64,000 bases of DNA from Thiocystis violascens DSM 198 (GCF_000227745.2 NC_018012.1:4151412-4215411); one strand, 5' to 3'. Numbered from the stretch's first letter, positions 30,046 through 38,539 are shown. A program made the numbers and translations. Notes: a model not told the origin generated them from the letters alone.

Positions 30046-30417
30046 TCATCCAGCCATAAAAGCGGCGGCGACACGACGGCCCTCGGACATCAGGATGTTA
30101 TAGGTCCGACAGGCGGCCCCGGTGTCCATGACTTCGAGACCGATCCGCTGTTCCATCAGGCTGAAATACAGGCTCGGGTCGGGGAAGACCAGGGTGCGGC
30201 CGGTCCCCAGCACGATGATCTGAGGCGCGAATGCCAGCAGTTCGTCCAGATGCTCCACCGTCAAACCGGTCGGTTGACTCGGTCCCCAGGGATCGACGAT
30301 CCGCTCGGGCGTCACGATCAAGCCCCGCCGATAGCGTCGTCCGCCGATCACGATGCCATCCGCGTCATAGGCATCGATCAGGTGACCGTCCGTGTTGTTT
30401 GCTTCGGAAAATCTCAT
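30046..30417 (-). CDS. Mth938-like domain protein (DUF498)
   Basis: A 123-residue single-domain protein of the Mth938-like fold, with the pattern GIVIGGRRYRRGLIVTPERIVDPWG and the conserved IIVLGTGRTLVFPDPSLYFSLMEQRIGLEVMDTGAACRTYNIL. Relatives include the mitochondrial complex I assembly factor NDUFAF3; the bacterial role is unknown. The start is the ATG at 30417 (MRFSEAN). It reads away from gltX, with which it shares a 103-base intergenic region. Confidence 0.88.
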   Translation of the reverse strand: MRFSEANNTDGHLIDAYDADGIVIGGRRYRRGLIVTPERIVDPWGPSQPTGLTVEHLDELLAFAPQIIVLGTGRTLVFPDPSLYFSLMEQRIGLEVMDTGAACRTYNILMSEGRRVAAAFMAG

Positions 30418-30520
30418 GCGACCAACATAACCCATGCGTTGGGCGCGAACAAGCGGGCAGGGAGCGGGGGCACTGTGTAGAATTTACCGCTTCAACTCCT
30501 TTGAATCGATCCGGAAAACC

Positions 30521-31927
30521 ATGACCGTTCGCACCCGCTTCGCCCCCTCTCCCACCGGTTATCTGCATGTCGGCGGCGCCCGCACCGCGCTCTTCTGCTA
30601 TCTCTACGCCCGTAAGCACGGCGGTCAGTTCGTGCTGCGCATCGAGGATACCGACCTGGAGCGTTCCACGGCGGAATCGGTGAACGCCATCCTGGAGGGT
30701 ATGACCTGGCTCGGGCTGGACTATGACGAGGGGCCGTTCTATCAGACCCAGCGCTTCGACCGTTATAACGCCGTGATCGAGGAACTGCTCGCGAAGGGTC
30801 TGGCCTATCGTTGCGACTGCTCGAAGGATCGGTTGGAGAAACTGCGTGTTGATCAGATGGCGCACAAGCAGAAGCCGCGTTATGACGGTCACTGCCGCCA
30901 GCGTCAGATCGACCCGGACGCGCCCCATGTGATCCGTTTCCGCAATCCGGCCGATGGTGTCGTGATCGTCGATGACCTGATCCGTGGCCGGGTGCCCTTC
31001 GCCAACGAGGAACTCGACGACCTCATCATCCGTCGCACCGACGGCGCGCCGACCTACAACCTGAGCGTGGTCGTCGACGACGCCGACATGCAGATCACCC
31101 ATGTCATCCGCGGCGACGATCATCTGAACAACACCCCGCGCCAGATCAACATCCTGCGCGCGCTCGGGCATGAGCCGCCGCGGTATGCGCATGTCCCCAT
31201 GATCCTCGGCGACGATGGGGCGCGACTGTCCAAGCGGCATGGCGCGGTCAGCGTGATTTCCTACCGCGATCAGGGTTATCTCCCCGAGGCGCTGCTGAAC
31301 TATCTGGTGCGTCTCGGCTGGTCGCACGGCGATCAGGAGATCTTCTCGGTCGAGCAGATGATCGACCTGTTCGATATCGGCGATGTGAACAAATCCGCCT
31401 CCGCCTTCAACACCGACAAGCTGGACTGGCTGAACCAGCAATACCTGCAACACGCCGATCCGGCCCGCATCGCCCGACTGCTGAGCCCGCACATGGGACG
31501 GCTCGACATCGACCCCTCGACCGGCCCCGATCTGGTCGAGGTCGTCAAGGCCCAGGCCGCGCGCGCCAAGACCCTGACCGAACTGGCCGAGATCAGCGCC
31601 TTCTGCTATCGGGATTTCGACGAATTCGACGAGGTATCGGCCAAGAAGCATCTGCGTCTGGTCGCCCGCGAGCCGTTGGAGCGCGTGCGCGCCGCCTTCG
31701 AGTTGATGGCCTACGAGGACTGGACCCCAGAGGCGTTGAAACGGGCGGTCGAGCGGATCGCCGAGGAACTGGAGGTCAACATGGGCAAGGTCGCGCAACC
31801 GCTGCGGGTCGCCATCGTCGGCCGCGCCGCTTCGCCCGGCATCGACGAGACCCTGATGCTGGTCGGCAAGGACGCGACGTTGCGCCGGATCGACAAAGCG
31901 CTGGCCTATATCGCGACGCGCGGTTGA
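30521..31927 (+). CDS. gltX: Glutamyl-tRNA synthetase
   Basis: Class I aminoacyl-tRNA synthetase of 468 residues that charges tRNA(Glu), and in GatCAB-containing bacteria may also mischarge tRNA(Gln). The HIGH-type motif is PSPTGYLHVGGAR at residues 9-21 and the KMSKS-type motif is RLSKRH near 236; the ATP/Glu pocket LRIEDTDLERS follows. The start is the ATG at 30521. Presence of gatCA in the same window is consistent with the indirect pathway. Monocistronic, or with the HAD gene 100 bases downstream. Confidence 0.97.
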   Translation: MTVRTRFAPSPTGYLHVGGARTALFCYLYARKHGGQFVLRIEDTDLERSTAESVNAILEGMTWLGLDYDEGPFYQTQRFDRYNAVIEELLAKGLAYRCDCSKDRLEKLRVDQMAHKQKPRYDGHCRQRQIDPDAPHVIRFRNPADGVVIVDDLIRGRVPFANEELDDLIIRRTDGAPTYNLSVVVDDADMQITHVIRGDDHLNNTPRQINILRALGHEPPRYAHVPMILGDDGARLSKRHGAVSVISYRDQGYLPEALLNYLVRLGWSHGDQEIFSVEQMIDLFDIGDVNKSASAFNTDKLDWLNQQYLQHADPARIARLLSPHMGRLDIDPSTGPDLVEVVKAQAARAKTLTELAEISAFCYRDFDEFDEVSAKKHLRLVAREPLERVRAAFELMAYEDWTPEALKRAVERIAEELEVNMGKVAQPLRVAIVGRAASPGIDETLMLVGKDATLRRIDKALAYIATRG

Positions 31928-32029
31928 GATCCGCCTCGGGCCATACCGGGAATTGCCGTCTCCGGCGGCATTTGGACCGGGTTCCCGATTCCAGGCACAA
32001 TAGCATCCTTTGCGCGCCCGCCCGACACC

Positions 32030-32725
32030 ATGCCTGACCCGCCGCTTCGTCTCGTAACCTGCGATCTCGACGATACGCTCTGGCCCTGTCTGCCGGTCAT
32101 CCAGGCGGCGGAGCAGGCGCTGCATGTCTGGCTGCAAACCCATGCGCCGCGACTCGCGCAGGCCCATGGCGTCGCAAGCCTGCGCCAGCACCGCCGCCGG
32201 ATCCTGGACGAGACGCCCGCGATCGCGCACGACCTGGGAGAAGTCCGGCACCGCTCCTTGATCGCGCTGCTGAACGATTTCGGCTACCCGGCCCAACTCG
32301 CGGATCCGGCGATGGACCTCTTTCTGGAACATCGCAACCGGGTCGAACCCTATGCCGACGTGCTCCCGGCGTTGCGCGCGCTCGCCGCGGACTATTGTCT
32401 GATCTCGCTCACCAACGGCAATTCGAACGTCGAGGCCACGTCCCTACGGGGACTGTTTCGGCACAGCCTCACCGCCGCCGAGGTCGGTGCGGCCAAACCG
32501 AATCCGGCGTTATTCCATCGCGCGCTGGAACTCGCCGGCTGCCGGCCGGGCGAGTGTCTGCATCTGGGCGACGATCCCTGGATGGATGTCGAGGCCGCGC
32601 GGGCCATTGGCTTGACCGCCGTCTGGGTCAACCGGACCGGCCGGATCTGGCCGGAGGCGTTGGCTCCGCCGCTCCTGACGGTGACAAACCTCGCTGAAGT
32701 GACAGCAATTCTCAGTATGACCTGA
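32030..32725 (+). CDS. HAD-superfamily hydrolase (YigB/YjjG-like phosphatase)
   Basis: A 231-residue haloacid dehalogenase-type phosphatase. Motif I is TCDLDDTLWP (nucleophile the first Asp), motif II SLTNGN, motif III the Lys in GAAKPNPALF, and motif IV HLGDDPWMDVEAARAIG. The cap is C1-type, all alpha-helical. Substrate is probably a small phosphorylated metabolite such as FMN or a nucleotide, as for YigB and YjjG, but it cannot be set from sequence. Confidence 0.9.
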   Translation: MPDPPLRLVTCDLDDTLWPCLPVIQAAEQALHVWLQTHAPRLAQAHGVASLRQHRRRILDETPAIAHDLGEVRHRSLIALLNDFGYPAQLADPAMDLFLEHRNRVEPYADVLPALRALAADYCLISLTNGNSNVEATSLRGLFRHSLTAAEVGAAKPNPALFHRALELAGCRPGECLHLGDDPWMDVEAARAIGLTAVWVNRTGRIWPEALAPPLLTVTNLAEVTAILSMT

Positions 32726-32766
32726 TGAAGCGAAAAACCCAGACGAATCAGGCGAGCAGTGAAGGG

Positions 32767-32871
32767 TTTTCCGTTCATCCTTCGACAAGCTCAGGACGAA
32801 CGGAAAACCCTAAACCTCTGAGCCTGAAGCCGTTCATGGTTCGACAAGCTCACCACGAACGGCTTCAGGCT
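32767..32871. repeat. Two adjacent family B palindromes
   Basis: The first has arms TTTTCCGTTC/GAACGGAAAA (32767-32806) and the second has arms AGCCTGAAGCCGTTC/GAACGGCTTCAGGCT (32821-32871). Both share the centre TTCGACAAGCTCA and belong with 48436-48548 and the split copy at 7971-9239. Confidence 0.85.
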
Positions 32872-33052
32872 GCCTTAGCCCTGCTTTCCGGGCTGAGAAG
32901 GCAAACGGTCAGGCTCAAACCGAGAATTGCTGCTGAAGTGACCGACTGGTTGCGCCGCGATCCGCCGGGCCGGCAGGGTCGAGCCGTCCGTGTGGACTGA
33001 CTCGGACGAACGGCGCCGTCGAAAACGCTATTTTATTTATTATTTTTAATGA

Positions 33053-33139
33053 TTTAAACCGCGCAGCGCCGAACGCCGTCGATGACCGCGAGGCCGGCAT
33101 CGCGCCATTCCATGCCGGTCGCGCCAACCGCGGTTTAAA
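33053..33139. promoter_or_regulatory. Structured leader element upstream of tgt
   Basis: TTTAAACCGCG (33053-33063) and CGCGGTTTAAA (33129-33139) are perfect inverted repeats 65 bases apart, and inside them GGCCGGCAT pairs imperfectly with ATGCCGGTC. The element ends 13 bases before the tgt ATG, so an RNA made across it would fold close to the ribosome site. The function is unknown. Confidence 0.5.
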
Positions 33140-33152
33140 CACGGAGACAACG

Positions 33153-34253
33153 ATGGAATTCGATCTGCTTGGCCGTGACGGCCTGGCCCGCCGTGGCCAC
33201 CTGCGCTTCGCGCGCGGCACGGTCGAGACCCCGGCCTTCATGCCGGTGGGCACCTATGGCACGGTCAAGGCGATGACCCCGGAGGAACTGCTGGAGATCG
33301 GCGCCGAGATCGTTCTCGGCAACACCTTCCATCTGATGCTGCGTCCCGGCACCGACGTCATCCGCCGCTGCGGCGATCTGCATCGCTTCATGCACTGGGA
33401 GCGCCCCATCCTCACCGACTCCGGCGGCTTCCAGGTCTTCAGCCTGGGCGATCTGCGCCGGATCACCGAGGAGGGCGTGCACTTCCAGTCGCCGATCGAC
33501 GGCAGCCCGGTGTTCCTTAGCCCCGAGGTCTCGATGCGGGTCCAGCGCGAACTGGGCTCGGACATCGTCATGATCTTCGACGAATGCACCCCCTATCCCG
33601 CCGACGAGGACCGGGCGCGCGCCTCGATGGAACTCTCGCTGCGCTGGGCGGCGCGTTCGCGCGCGGCCCATGGCGACAATCCGGCGGCGCTGTTCGGCAT
33701 CGTCCAGGGCGGGATGCACGAGCGCCCGCGCGCCGAGTCGCTGGACGGGCTGCAAGCCATCGGTTTCGACGGCTACGCGATCGGCGGTCTCTCGGTGGGC
33801 GAGCCGGAAGCGGATCGGTTGCGGGTGCTGGATTTTCTCGCCGACAAACTCCCGGTCGACCGTCCGCGCTATCTGATGGGCGTCGGCACCCCGGAGGACA
33901 TCGTCGCCGCCGTGCGGCGCGGCATCGACATGTTCGACTGCGTCATGCCGACCCGCCATGCCCGCAACGGCTATCTCTTCACCCACCAGGGCACGGTGAA
34001 GATCCGCAACGCCATCCATCGCACCGACGATGGACCGCTGGATCCCTTGTGCGACTGTTACACCTGCCGTCATTACAGCCGCGCCTATCTGCATCATCTC
34101 GATAAATGCAAAGAGATCCTGGGGGCGCGACTGGCTACCATCCACAACCTGCGCTATTACCAGACCCTGATGCGCGGACTGCGGGAGGCGATCGCCGCCG
34201 GCCGGCTCGATGGCTTTGTCGCCGAGTTCGAGGGGTTGCGCGCTTTGACGTAG
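33153..34253 (+). CDS. tgt: Queuine tRNA-ribosyltransferase (tRNA-guanine transglycosylase)
   Basis: A 366-residue TIM-barrel enzyme that swaps guanine 34 for preQ1 in tRNAs with GUN anticodons. Motifs: TYGTVKAMTPEEL, NTFHLMLRPG, D89 in LTDSGGFQVF, GIVQGGMHERPR, the nucleophile Asp in the DMFDCVMPTRHARNG box at residues 259-262, and the zinc ligands CDCYTC with a His further on in the C-terminal part. It is followed not by yajC/secD but by a REP element, and its TAG stop is inside that repeat. GGAGAC precedes the ATG as RBS. Confidence 0.97.
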   Translation: MEFDLLGRDGLARRGHLRFARGTVETPAFMPVGTYGTVKAMTPEELLEIGAEIVLGNTFHLMLRPGTDVIRRCGDLHRFMHWERPILTDSGGFQVFSLGDLRRITEEGVHFQSPIDGSPVFLSPEVSMRVQRELGSDIVMIFDECTPYPADEDRARASMELSLRWAARSRAAHGDNPAALFGIVQGGMHERPRAESLDGLQAIGFDGYAIGGLSVGEPEADRLRVLDFLADKLPVDRPRYLMGVGTPEDIVAAVRRGIDMFDCVMPTRHARNGYLFTHQGTVKIRNAIHRTDDGPLDPLCDCYTCRHYSRAYLHHLDKCKEILGARLATIHNLRYYQTLMRGLREAIAAGRLDGFVAEFEGLRALT

Positions 34254-34351
34254 GAGCCCGCTTGCGGGCGACTGACGGGCCTGCTTACGGGCGAAGGGGT
34301 GACAGAGCCAAGGCTTTTGGCAGGTCATGTCGCCCGCAAGCGGGCTCCTAC
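34250..34351. repeat. REP-like palindrome, family A, copy 2
   Basis: The same 23-base arms as copy 1, in the reverse overall orientation, enclosing about 56 bases. The left arm contains the TAG stop codon of tgt. Beyond the right arm, GATGGCGGATGAC also matches the flank of copy 1. Confidence 0.9.
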
Positions 34352-34423
34352 GATGGCGGATGACGCCAAGACGAGCACTGCCGCACCCTGGTCGCGCGTC
34401 TCTGCAGACTCGCATGCTTGGGC

Positions 34424-34429
34424 TATAAT
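34424..34429 (+). promoter_or_regulatory. -10 element of the hsp20 gene
   Basis: A perfect TATAAT, 31 bases before the hsp20 ATG. The position 17 bases upstream has only a weak -35 (TCTGCA). I found no sigma-32 type CTTGAA/CCCCAT pair, which one might expect for a heat-shock gene. Confidence 0.5.
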
Positions 34430-34460
34430 TACGTTAGGAATCAAGAAGAGGAGGAGTGTC

Positions 34461-34964
34461 ATGAAAACCAAACGCACCGAGCTCGCCGAGGCGGTTCCGC
34501 GTCGTGAAATGACTCTTTTCGACGAAATGGATCGCGCTTTCGACGATCTCTTGACACGAGGTGGATTGCGGCGTGGCTGGTTGCATCCGTTCCGTGGGCT
34601 GTGGCCGGAGTGGGGCGGGATGGAGACGGCGTTCGAGATCACCCCGATGATCGATGTGATCGACCGCGAGGCCGAGGTTCTGGTCCGGGCTGAGGTGCCG
34701 GGTGTCGAGAAGAAAGACCTCGAAGTGGATCTGGCGGGCGATATGCTGACGATCAAGGGCGAGCGCAGGCACGAGGAAACCAAGGAGGAGGGCGCCTATT
34801 TCCGTTCCGAAATCGCGCATGGGCGTTTCAGCCGGACGATCCGGCTGCCGGCAGAAGTCGCGATGGAGGATGTCAAGGCCGAGGCCGAGTTCAAGGATGG
34901 CGTGCTTGAGATCCATTTGCCGAAGACGGAAAAGACCGAGCGGCGTCGCATCGAGGTTCAATGA
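34461..34964 (+). CDS. Small heat-shock protein, Hsp20/alpha-crystallin family
   Basis: A 167-residue ATP-independent chaperone that holds unfolding proteins as large oligomers. The alpha-crystallin domain runs from ITPMIDVIDREAEVLVRAEVPGVEKKDLEVDL to LPAEVAMEDVKAEAEFKDGVLEIHLPK, and the N-terminal arm is rich in Trp and Phe. The IXI-like C-terminal motif is weak (RRRIEV). The strong RBS AGGAGGAG sits before the ATG at 34461; a longer upstream frame is translated REP sequence. A good intrinsic terminator follows at 35031. Confidence 0.95.
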   Translation: MKTKRTELAEAVPRREMTLFDEMDRAFDDLLTRGGLRRGWLHPFRGLWPEWGGMETAFEITPMIDVIDREAEVLVRAEVPGVEKKDLEVDLAGDMLTIKGERRHEETKEEGAYFRSEIAHGRFSRTIRLPAEVAMEDVKAEAEFKDGVLEIHLPKTEKTERRRIEVQ

Positions 34965-35030
34965 ACCAGCGTCAGCGCTGAAGACGCTCTCGACAAAGGA
35001 AGAGAGCGCAGTCGAGAGCAGGGATGCCAG

Positions 35031-35059
35031 AAAAGGCCGGCCATCGGGTCGGCCTTTTT
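35031..35059 (+). terminator. Rho-independent terminator after hsp20
   Basis: AAAAGGCCG and CGGCCTTTTT form a GC-rich stem around a ten-base loop and end in a T-run, about 67 bases after the hsp20 stop. The A-tract before the stem makes it potentially bidirectional. Confidence 0.85.
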
Positions 35060-35064
35060 GTGTC

Positions 35065-35092
35065 ACCGCCAACCGCCAACCGCCAACCGCCA
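35065..35092. repeat. Four tandem 7-bp repeats (ACCGCCA)
   Basis: Four perfect copies of ACCGCCA end seven bases before the ATG of the PanE-like gene, so they occupy the place of its ribosome binding site. No other Shine-Dalgarno sequence is visible. Confidence 0.85.
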
Positions 35093-35098
35093 ATTATT

Positions 35099-36031
35099 AT
35101 GACTTCTTCGCCATTGACCTTCACCATCCTCGGCACTGGCGCCGTGGGCGGTTTCTACGGATCGCGATTGCTCCAGGGCGGGGCCGTGGTGCGTTTCGTC
35201 GCGCGCAGCGATCTGGACTTCATCCGCCAGCAGGGACTGCACGTCGATTCGCCGCTCGGCAACCGGCATCATTTCCCGGTCGAGGTCTATGCCTCATCGG
35301 AGCCGATTCCGCCGAGCGATGTGGTCTGCATCGCGCTCAAGACGACCCGGAATCGTCGTCTGCCGGAACTGCTCAAGCCCTTGATCCACGACGGGACGGT
35401 CATTCTGAATCTCCAGAACGGCTTGACCATGGAAGATGAATTGGCCGAGGCGTTTCCCCAGGCATGCCTGATTGCGGGTCTGTGTTTTCTGTGCTCGAAC
35501 AAGGTCGGTCCCGGACACGTCGCGCATCTCGATTACGGTAAGGTCAGCTTTGCCCCCTTTGACGAGCGCGGGCGCGACTGGATCCCGCGGCTGATGGAGT
35601 CGTTTGCCGCGGGCGGGGTCGCGGTCGAATCGCTGCCCTCGCTGACCCAGGCCCGCTGGCGAAAACTCGCCTGGAATATCCCCTTCAACGGTCTGTCGGT
35701 TCTGCTGGAGGCGAACACCGATGTCCTCATGGCGGACCCGGATGCCAGGTCGCTGGCGGAACGGTTGATGGCGGAGGTCGCGGTCGGCGCCACGGCCTGC
35801 GGCGCGCCGTTCGAGGATGATTTTACGCGCAAGCTGCTGGAGTCCACTGAACGGATGGCGTCCTATGCGCCCAGCATGCGTCTGGATTTTCTGGCCCGGC
35901 GCGAACTGGAGATCGAGTATCTATACCGTCGACCGCTACGCGAGGCGGCCAGACAGGGCGTCCGGCTGCCGGCGGTCGAGACGATCGCCAGCCAGTTGGC
36001 GTTCGTCGATCGTCGGAATCGTCAAGCGTGA
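35099..36031 (+). CDS. 2-dehydropantoate 2-reductase-like protein (PanE/ApbA family)
   Basis: A 310-residue NADPH-dependent oxidoreductase. The Rossmann motif is ILGTGAVGGFYGSRL at the N-terminus, then the PanE pattern VCIALKTTRN (Lys and Asn contact NADPH) and VILNLQNGL. The catalytic region has ARWRKLAWNIPFNGLSVLL, containing the Lys and Asn typical of the family, and LEIEYLYRRPLREA near the end. PanE paralogues reduce other 2-keto acids, so the substrate need not be ketopantoate. I start at the ATG at 35099, directly after the tandem repeat. Confidence 0.88.
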   Translation: MTSSPLTFTILGTGAVGGFYGSRLLQGGAVVRFVARSDLDFIRQQGLHVDSPLGNRHHFPVEVYASSEPIPPSDVVCIALKTTRNRRLPELLKPLIHDGTVILNLQNGLTMEDELAEAFPQACLIAGLCFLCSNKVGPGHVAHLDYGKVSFAPFDERGRDWIPRLMESFAAGGVAVESLPSLTQARWRKLAWNIPFNGLSVLLEANTDVLMADPDARSLAERLMAEVAVGATACGAPFEDDFTRKLLESTERMASYAPSMRLDFLARRELEIEYLYRRPLREAARQGVRLPAVETIASQLAFVDRRNRQA

Positions 36032-36146
36032 TTCGTCCATTAAGCTTGCGCGTGCGGCGATCGCCCGCGCGTTGCACCTGTTGCGCCCTTGCCCGCGCCC
36101 CTACATGATGAAGATGGATTCAACGCGAGTCACTCCGGAGAAACCG

Positions 36147-37145
36147 ATGAAAGCAATCGAGATGCGCGAGACCGGCGAACCATCCGTCCTGCAATGGGTT
36201 GAACGGCCCCGCCCCGAGATCGCGGGACCGGAAGAGATTCTGGTCAAGCTCAGCGCCGCTGGCGTCAATCCGGTCGATACCAAGATCCGTCGCAACGGCC
36301 CGCTGGCGCCCGAGGGGCTGCCCGCGATTCTGGGCTGTGACGGCGCGGGCGTGGTGGAGGCCGTGGGCGAGTCGGTGATCCGCTTCAAACCGGGCGACGA
36401 GGTCTGGTTCTGTCACGGCGGGCTCGGCGGATCCGTCGGGAACTATGCCGAATATATCGTTTTGGATCAGCATCTGGCGCAGGCCAGGCCCCGCGCGATC
36501 GACATGGTCGAGGCCGCGGCCGCCCCGCTGGTGCTGCTGACCGCCTGGGAGGCGCTGCATGACCGGGCGCGGCTCGTCGAAGGGCAGCGGGTGTTGATCC
36601 ACGGCGGCGCGGGCGGGGTAGGGCATGTCGCCATCCAGCTTGCCAGGGCGGCCGGCGCGCGTGTCTGTACCACGGTCAGCAGTGCGGAAAAAGCCGACTT
36701 CGCCCATGCGCTCGGGGCCGAATACTGCATCAATTATCGGGAGGAGGATCTGGTCGAATCCGTGATGGAATGGACCGAGGGGCAGGGCGTGGACATTGCT
36801 CTCGACACGGTCGGCCCCGAGGTCTTTCGCGGGACCATTCCGGCCATGGCCCAGTATGGCGATCTGGTGACGATTCTGGATCCCGGTCCGGAGCTGGATC
36901 TAAAGGAGGCGCGTCTGCGCAATCTGCGCATCGGTCTTGAATTGATGCTGACCCCAATGCTTCGGAGCCTCCCGCGCGCGCGCGCCCATCAGGGCGAAAT
37001 TCTGCGTCGCTGCGGCGATCTGATCGATAACGGCGAACTGCGTATCCAGGTCTCCCAAACCTTTCCGCTGGAACAGGCCGCGCAGGCGCACACGCTGATC
37101 GAGCAGGGGCATGTGACGGGCAAGCTGGCGCTGGTCATGGCCTGA
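36147..37145 (+). CDS. Zinc-independent quinone oxidoreductase (QOR-type MDR)
   Basis: A 332-residue medium-chain dehydrogenase/reductase of the NADPH:quinone reductase class. The N-terminal GroES-like domain has SAAGVNPVDTKIRRNGP and ILGCDGAGVVEAVG; the Rossmann motif is VLIHGGAGGVGHVAIQLARAAGARV. The zinc-ligand cysteines of alcohol dehydrogenases are missing. C-terminal EQAAQAHTLIEQGHVTGKLAL is the family's closing pattern. Start ATG at 36147; the longer frame upstream overlaps the PanE-like gene. Natural substrate unknown. Confidence 0.92.
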   Translation: MKAIEMRETGEPSVLQWVERPRPEIAGPEEILVKLSAAGVNPVDTKIRRNGPLAPEGLPAILGCDGAGVVEAVGESVIRFKPGDEVWFCHGGLGGSVGNYAEYIVLDQHLAQARPRAIDMVEAAAAPLVLLTAWEALHDRARLVEGQRVLIHGGAGGVGHVAIQLARAAGARVCTTVSSAEKADFAHALGAEYCINYREEDLVESVMEWTEGQGVDIALDTVGPEVFRGTIPAMAQYGDLVTILDPGPELDLKEARLRNLRIGLELMLTPMLRSLPRARAHQGEILRRCGDLIDNGELRIQVSQTFPLEQAAQAHTLIEQGHVTGKLALVMA

Positions 37146-37188
37146 GCCGGTGAAACCAGGCCAGTCTCTTCCGGCGGAGATCGCGAGC

Positions 37189-37812
37189 ATGGAGCGCGTG
37201 CGTGTCGCCATCCTGTCCGATACGCACGGCGCGCTCGATGCGCGCATTCAGGAGCTTGTGAGCCAATGCGATCTGGCCGTGCATGGTGGCGACATCGGAC
37301 ATGCCGCCATCCTTGCTCAGCTTCAGCCCCGGCTGGGGCGCGTGCTGGCGGTGTTCGGCAATAACGATGTCGCGCGCAAATGGCCGGAGGAAGATCGTCA
37401 GCTTCTCGTGCATTTGCCGGAATGGCTGGATCAGCCGCTGCCCGGTGGACATCTGGTCGTGATCCATGGTCATCAGACCAATGCGCGCGATCGTCACAGC
37501 CTGTTGCGCGGACGTTTTTCGCATGCCCGGGCGATCGTCTATGGACACAGTCATCGACTGACGATGGATGTCGACGCCCGGCCCTGGATTCTCAACCCTG
37601 GCGCGGCCGGGCGTTCGCGTACCCACGGCGGGCCTTCCTGCATGATCCTGACCGCGACGCCGCTGGAATGGCAGGTCGAGACCTATCGTTATCCTCTATC
37701 ACTCTTGAATCAGGGCGTCAGATACACCTGTCATCAGCATGAGCATACCCATCCCCAACTCTCTCAAGCCACCCAAATCGCTGCTCCGTCTGGTCGGACG
37801 CGCGATCGCTGA
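37189..37812 (+). CDS. YfcE/MJ0936-type metallophosphoesterase
   Basis: A 207-residue cytoplasmic phosphodiesterase of the calcineurin-like fold. Metal-binding motifs are VAILSDTHG, VHGGDIG, VFGNNDV, VIHGHQ and VYGHSHRL, all complete, so activity is expected; YfcE-type enzymes hydrolyse phosphodiesters with Mn2+. The start is the ATG at 37189 with CGGAGA as RBS. The last ~40 residues (from about residue 170) run beyond the usual fold end and overlap the next gene by 74 bases, which suggests the original stop was lost. Confidence 0.9.
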   Translation: MERVRVAILSDTHGALDARIQELVSQCDLAVHGGDIGHAAILAQLQPRLGRVLAVFGNNDVARKWPEEDRQLLVHLPEWLDQPLPGGHLVVIHGHQTNARDRHSLLRGRFSHARAIVYGHSHRLTMDVDARPWILNPGAAGRSRTHGGPSCMILTATPLEWQVETYRYPLSLLNQGVRYTCHQHEHTHPQLSQATQIAAPSGRTRDR

Positions 37813-38539
37813 TTTTCGCATGATCGGCGCGGGTGACCGGATTCTGCTCGGCGTCTCCGGCGGCAAGGATTCGCTCTCGCTGCTCCAGATCCTCCGTCAT
37901 CTGCGCACCTATGCGCCGGTGCGTTTCGACCTCGCCGTGCTGACCGTCGACCCGGAGGTGCCGGGCTTCGATCCCCGCTCGCTCAAGGACTATTACGACA
38001 CCCTCGGCATCCCCTGGCATTACGAACAGCAACCGCTGATGGAACAGGCCCGGGAGCACATGGACGGAGATTCCTTCTGCGCCTATTGCTCGCGCATGAA
38101 GCGCGGCATCATGTACCGCATCTGCCGCGAACAGGGCTACAACGTCCTCGCGCTCGGGCAACATCTGGACGACCTGGCCGAGAGCCTGCTGATGTCGCTG
38201 TTCCACGGCGGCCAACTGCGGACCATGAAGGCCCATTACACCAACCAGGAAGGCGACGTCCGCGTCATCCGCCCGCTGGTCTACTGTCGCGAGCGTCAGA
38301 CCGCCGACTATGCCGTGCGGGCCGGCCTGCCGGTCATTCCGGATTCCTGTCCCGCCTGTTTCTCCATGCCGACCCGGCGCGAACACATGAAGGTGCTGCT
38401 CGCCCGCGAGGAGGCCGGGCATGGCCATCTGTTCGCCAACATCCTGCACGCGATCCGTCCGATCATGACCGAGGGTGGATTGCCGGAGCCGGGCTGGCCC
38501 CAGACGGCTGCGCCAGGCCTGGACACGGCGGCTGGCTAA
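37739..38539 (+). CDS. ttcA: TtcA-family tRNA 2-thiocytidine synthetase-like protein
   Basis: A 266-residue PP-loop ATPase. S40-GGKDS45 is the PP-loop; C114-x2-C117 and C204-x2-C207 are the two CxxC pairs that bind the iron-sulfur cluster in TtcA. TtcA thiolates cytidine 32 in certain tRNAs. GHHLDD-like GQHLDDLAESLLMSLFHGG and IRPLVYCRE are family segments. It is shorter than E. coli TtcA (311 residues), so the symbol is given with reserve. The start lies within the 3' end of the phosphoesterase gene. Confidence 0.85.
   Translation: MSIPIPNSLKPPKSLLRLVGRAIADFRMIGAGDRILLGVSGGKDSLSLLQILRHLRTYAPVRFDLAVLTVDPEVPGFDPRSLKDYYDTLGIPWHYEQQPLMEQAREHMDGDSFCAYCSRMKRGIMYRICREQGYNVLALGQHLDDLAESLLMSLFHGGQLRTMKAHYTNQEGDVRVIRPLVYCRERQTADYAVRAGLPVIPDSCPACFSMPTRREHMKVLLAREEAGHGHLFANILHAIRPIMTEGGLPEPGWPQTAAPGLDTAAG

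Larger units (their letters stand above)
32726..33152. other. Repeat-rich intergenic region before tgt
   Basis: Roughly 430 bases without a supported gene. It contains two tandem family B palindromes (32767-32871), an AT-rich stretch (33030-33058) that may hold the tgt promoter, and the inverted-repeat element at 33053-33139. Confidence 0.7.

Noticed and set aside
34299..34460. Longer N-terminus of the Hsp20 protein
   Set aside because: The 54 extra codons translate the REP arm (HVARKRAPT); the ATG at 34461 has a strong RBS and gives the family's normal start.
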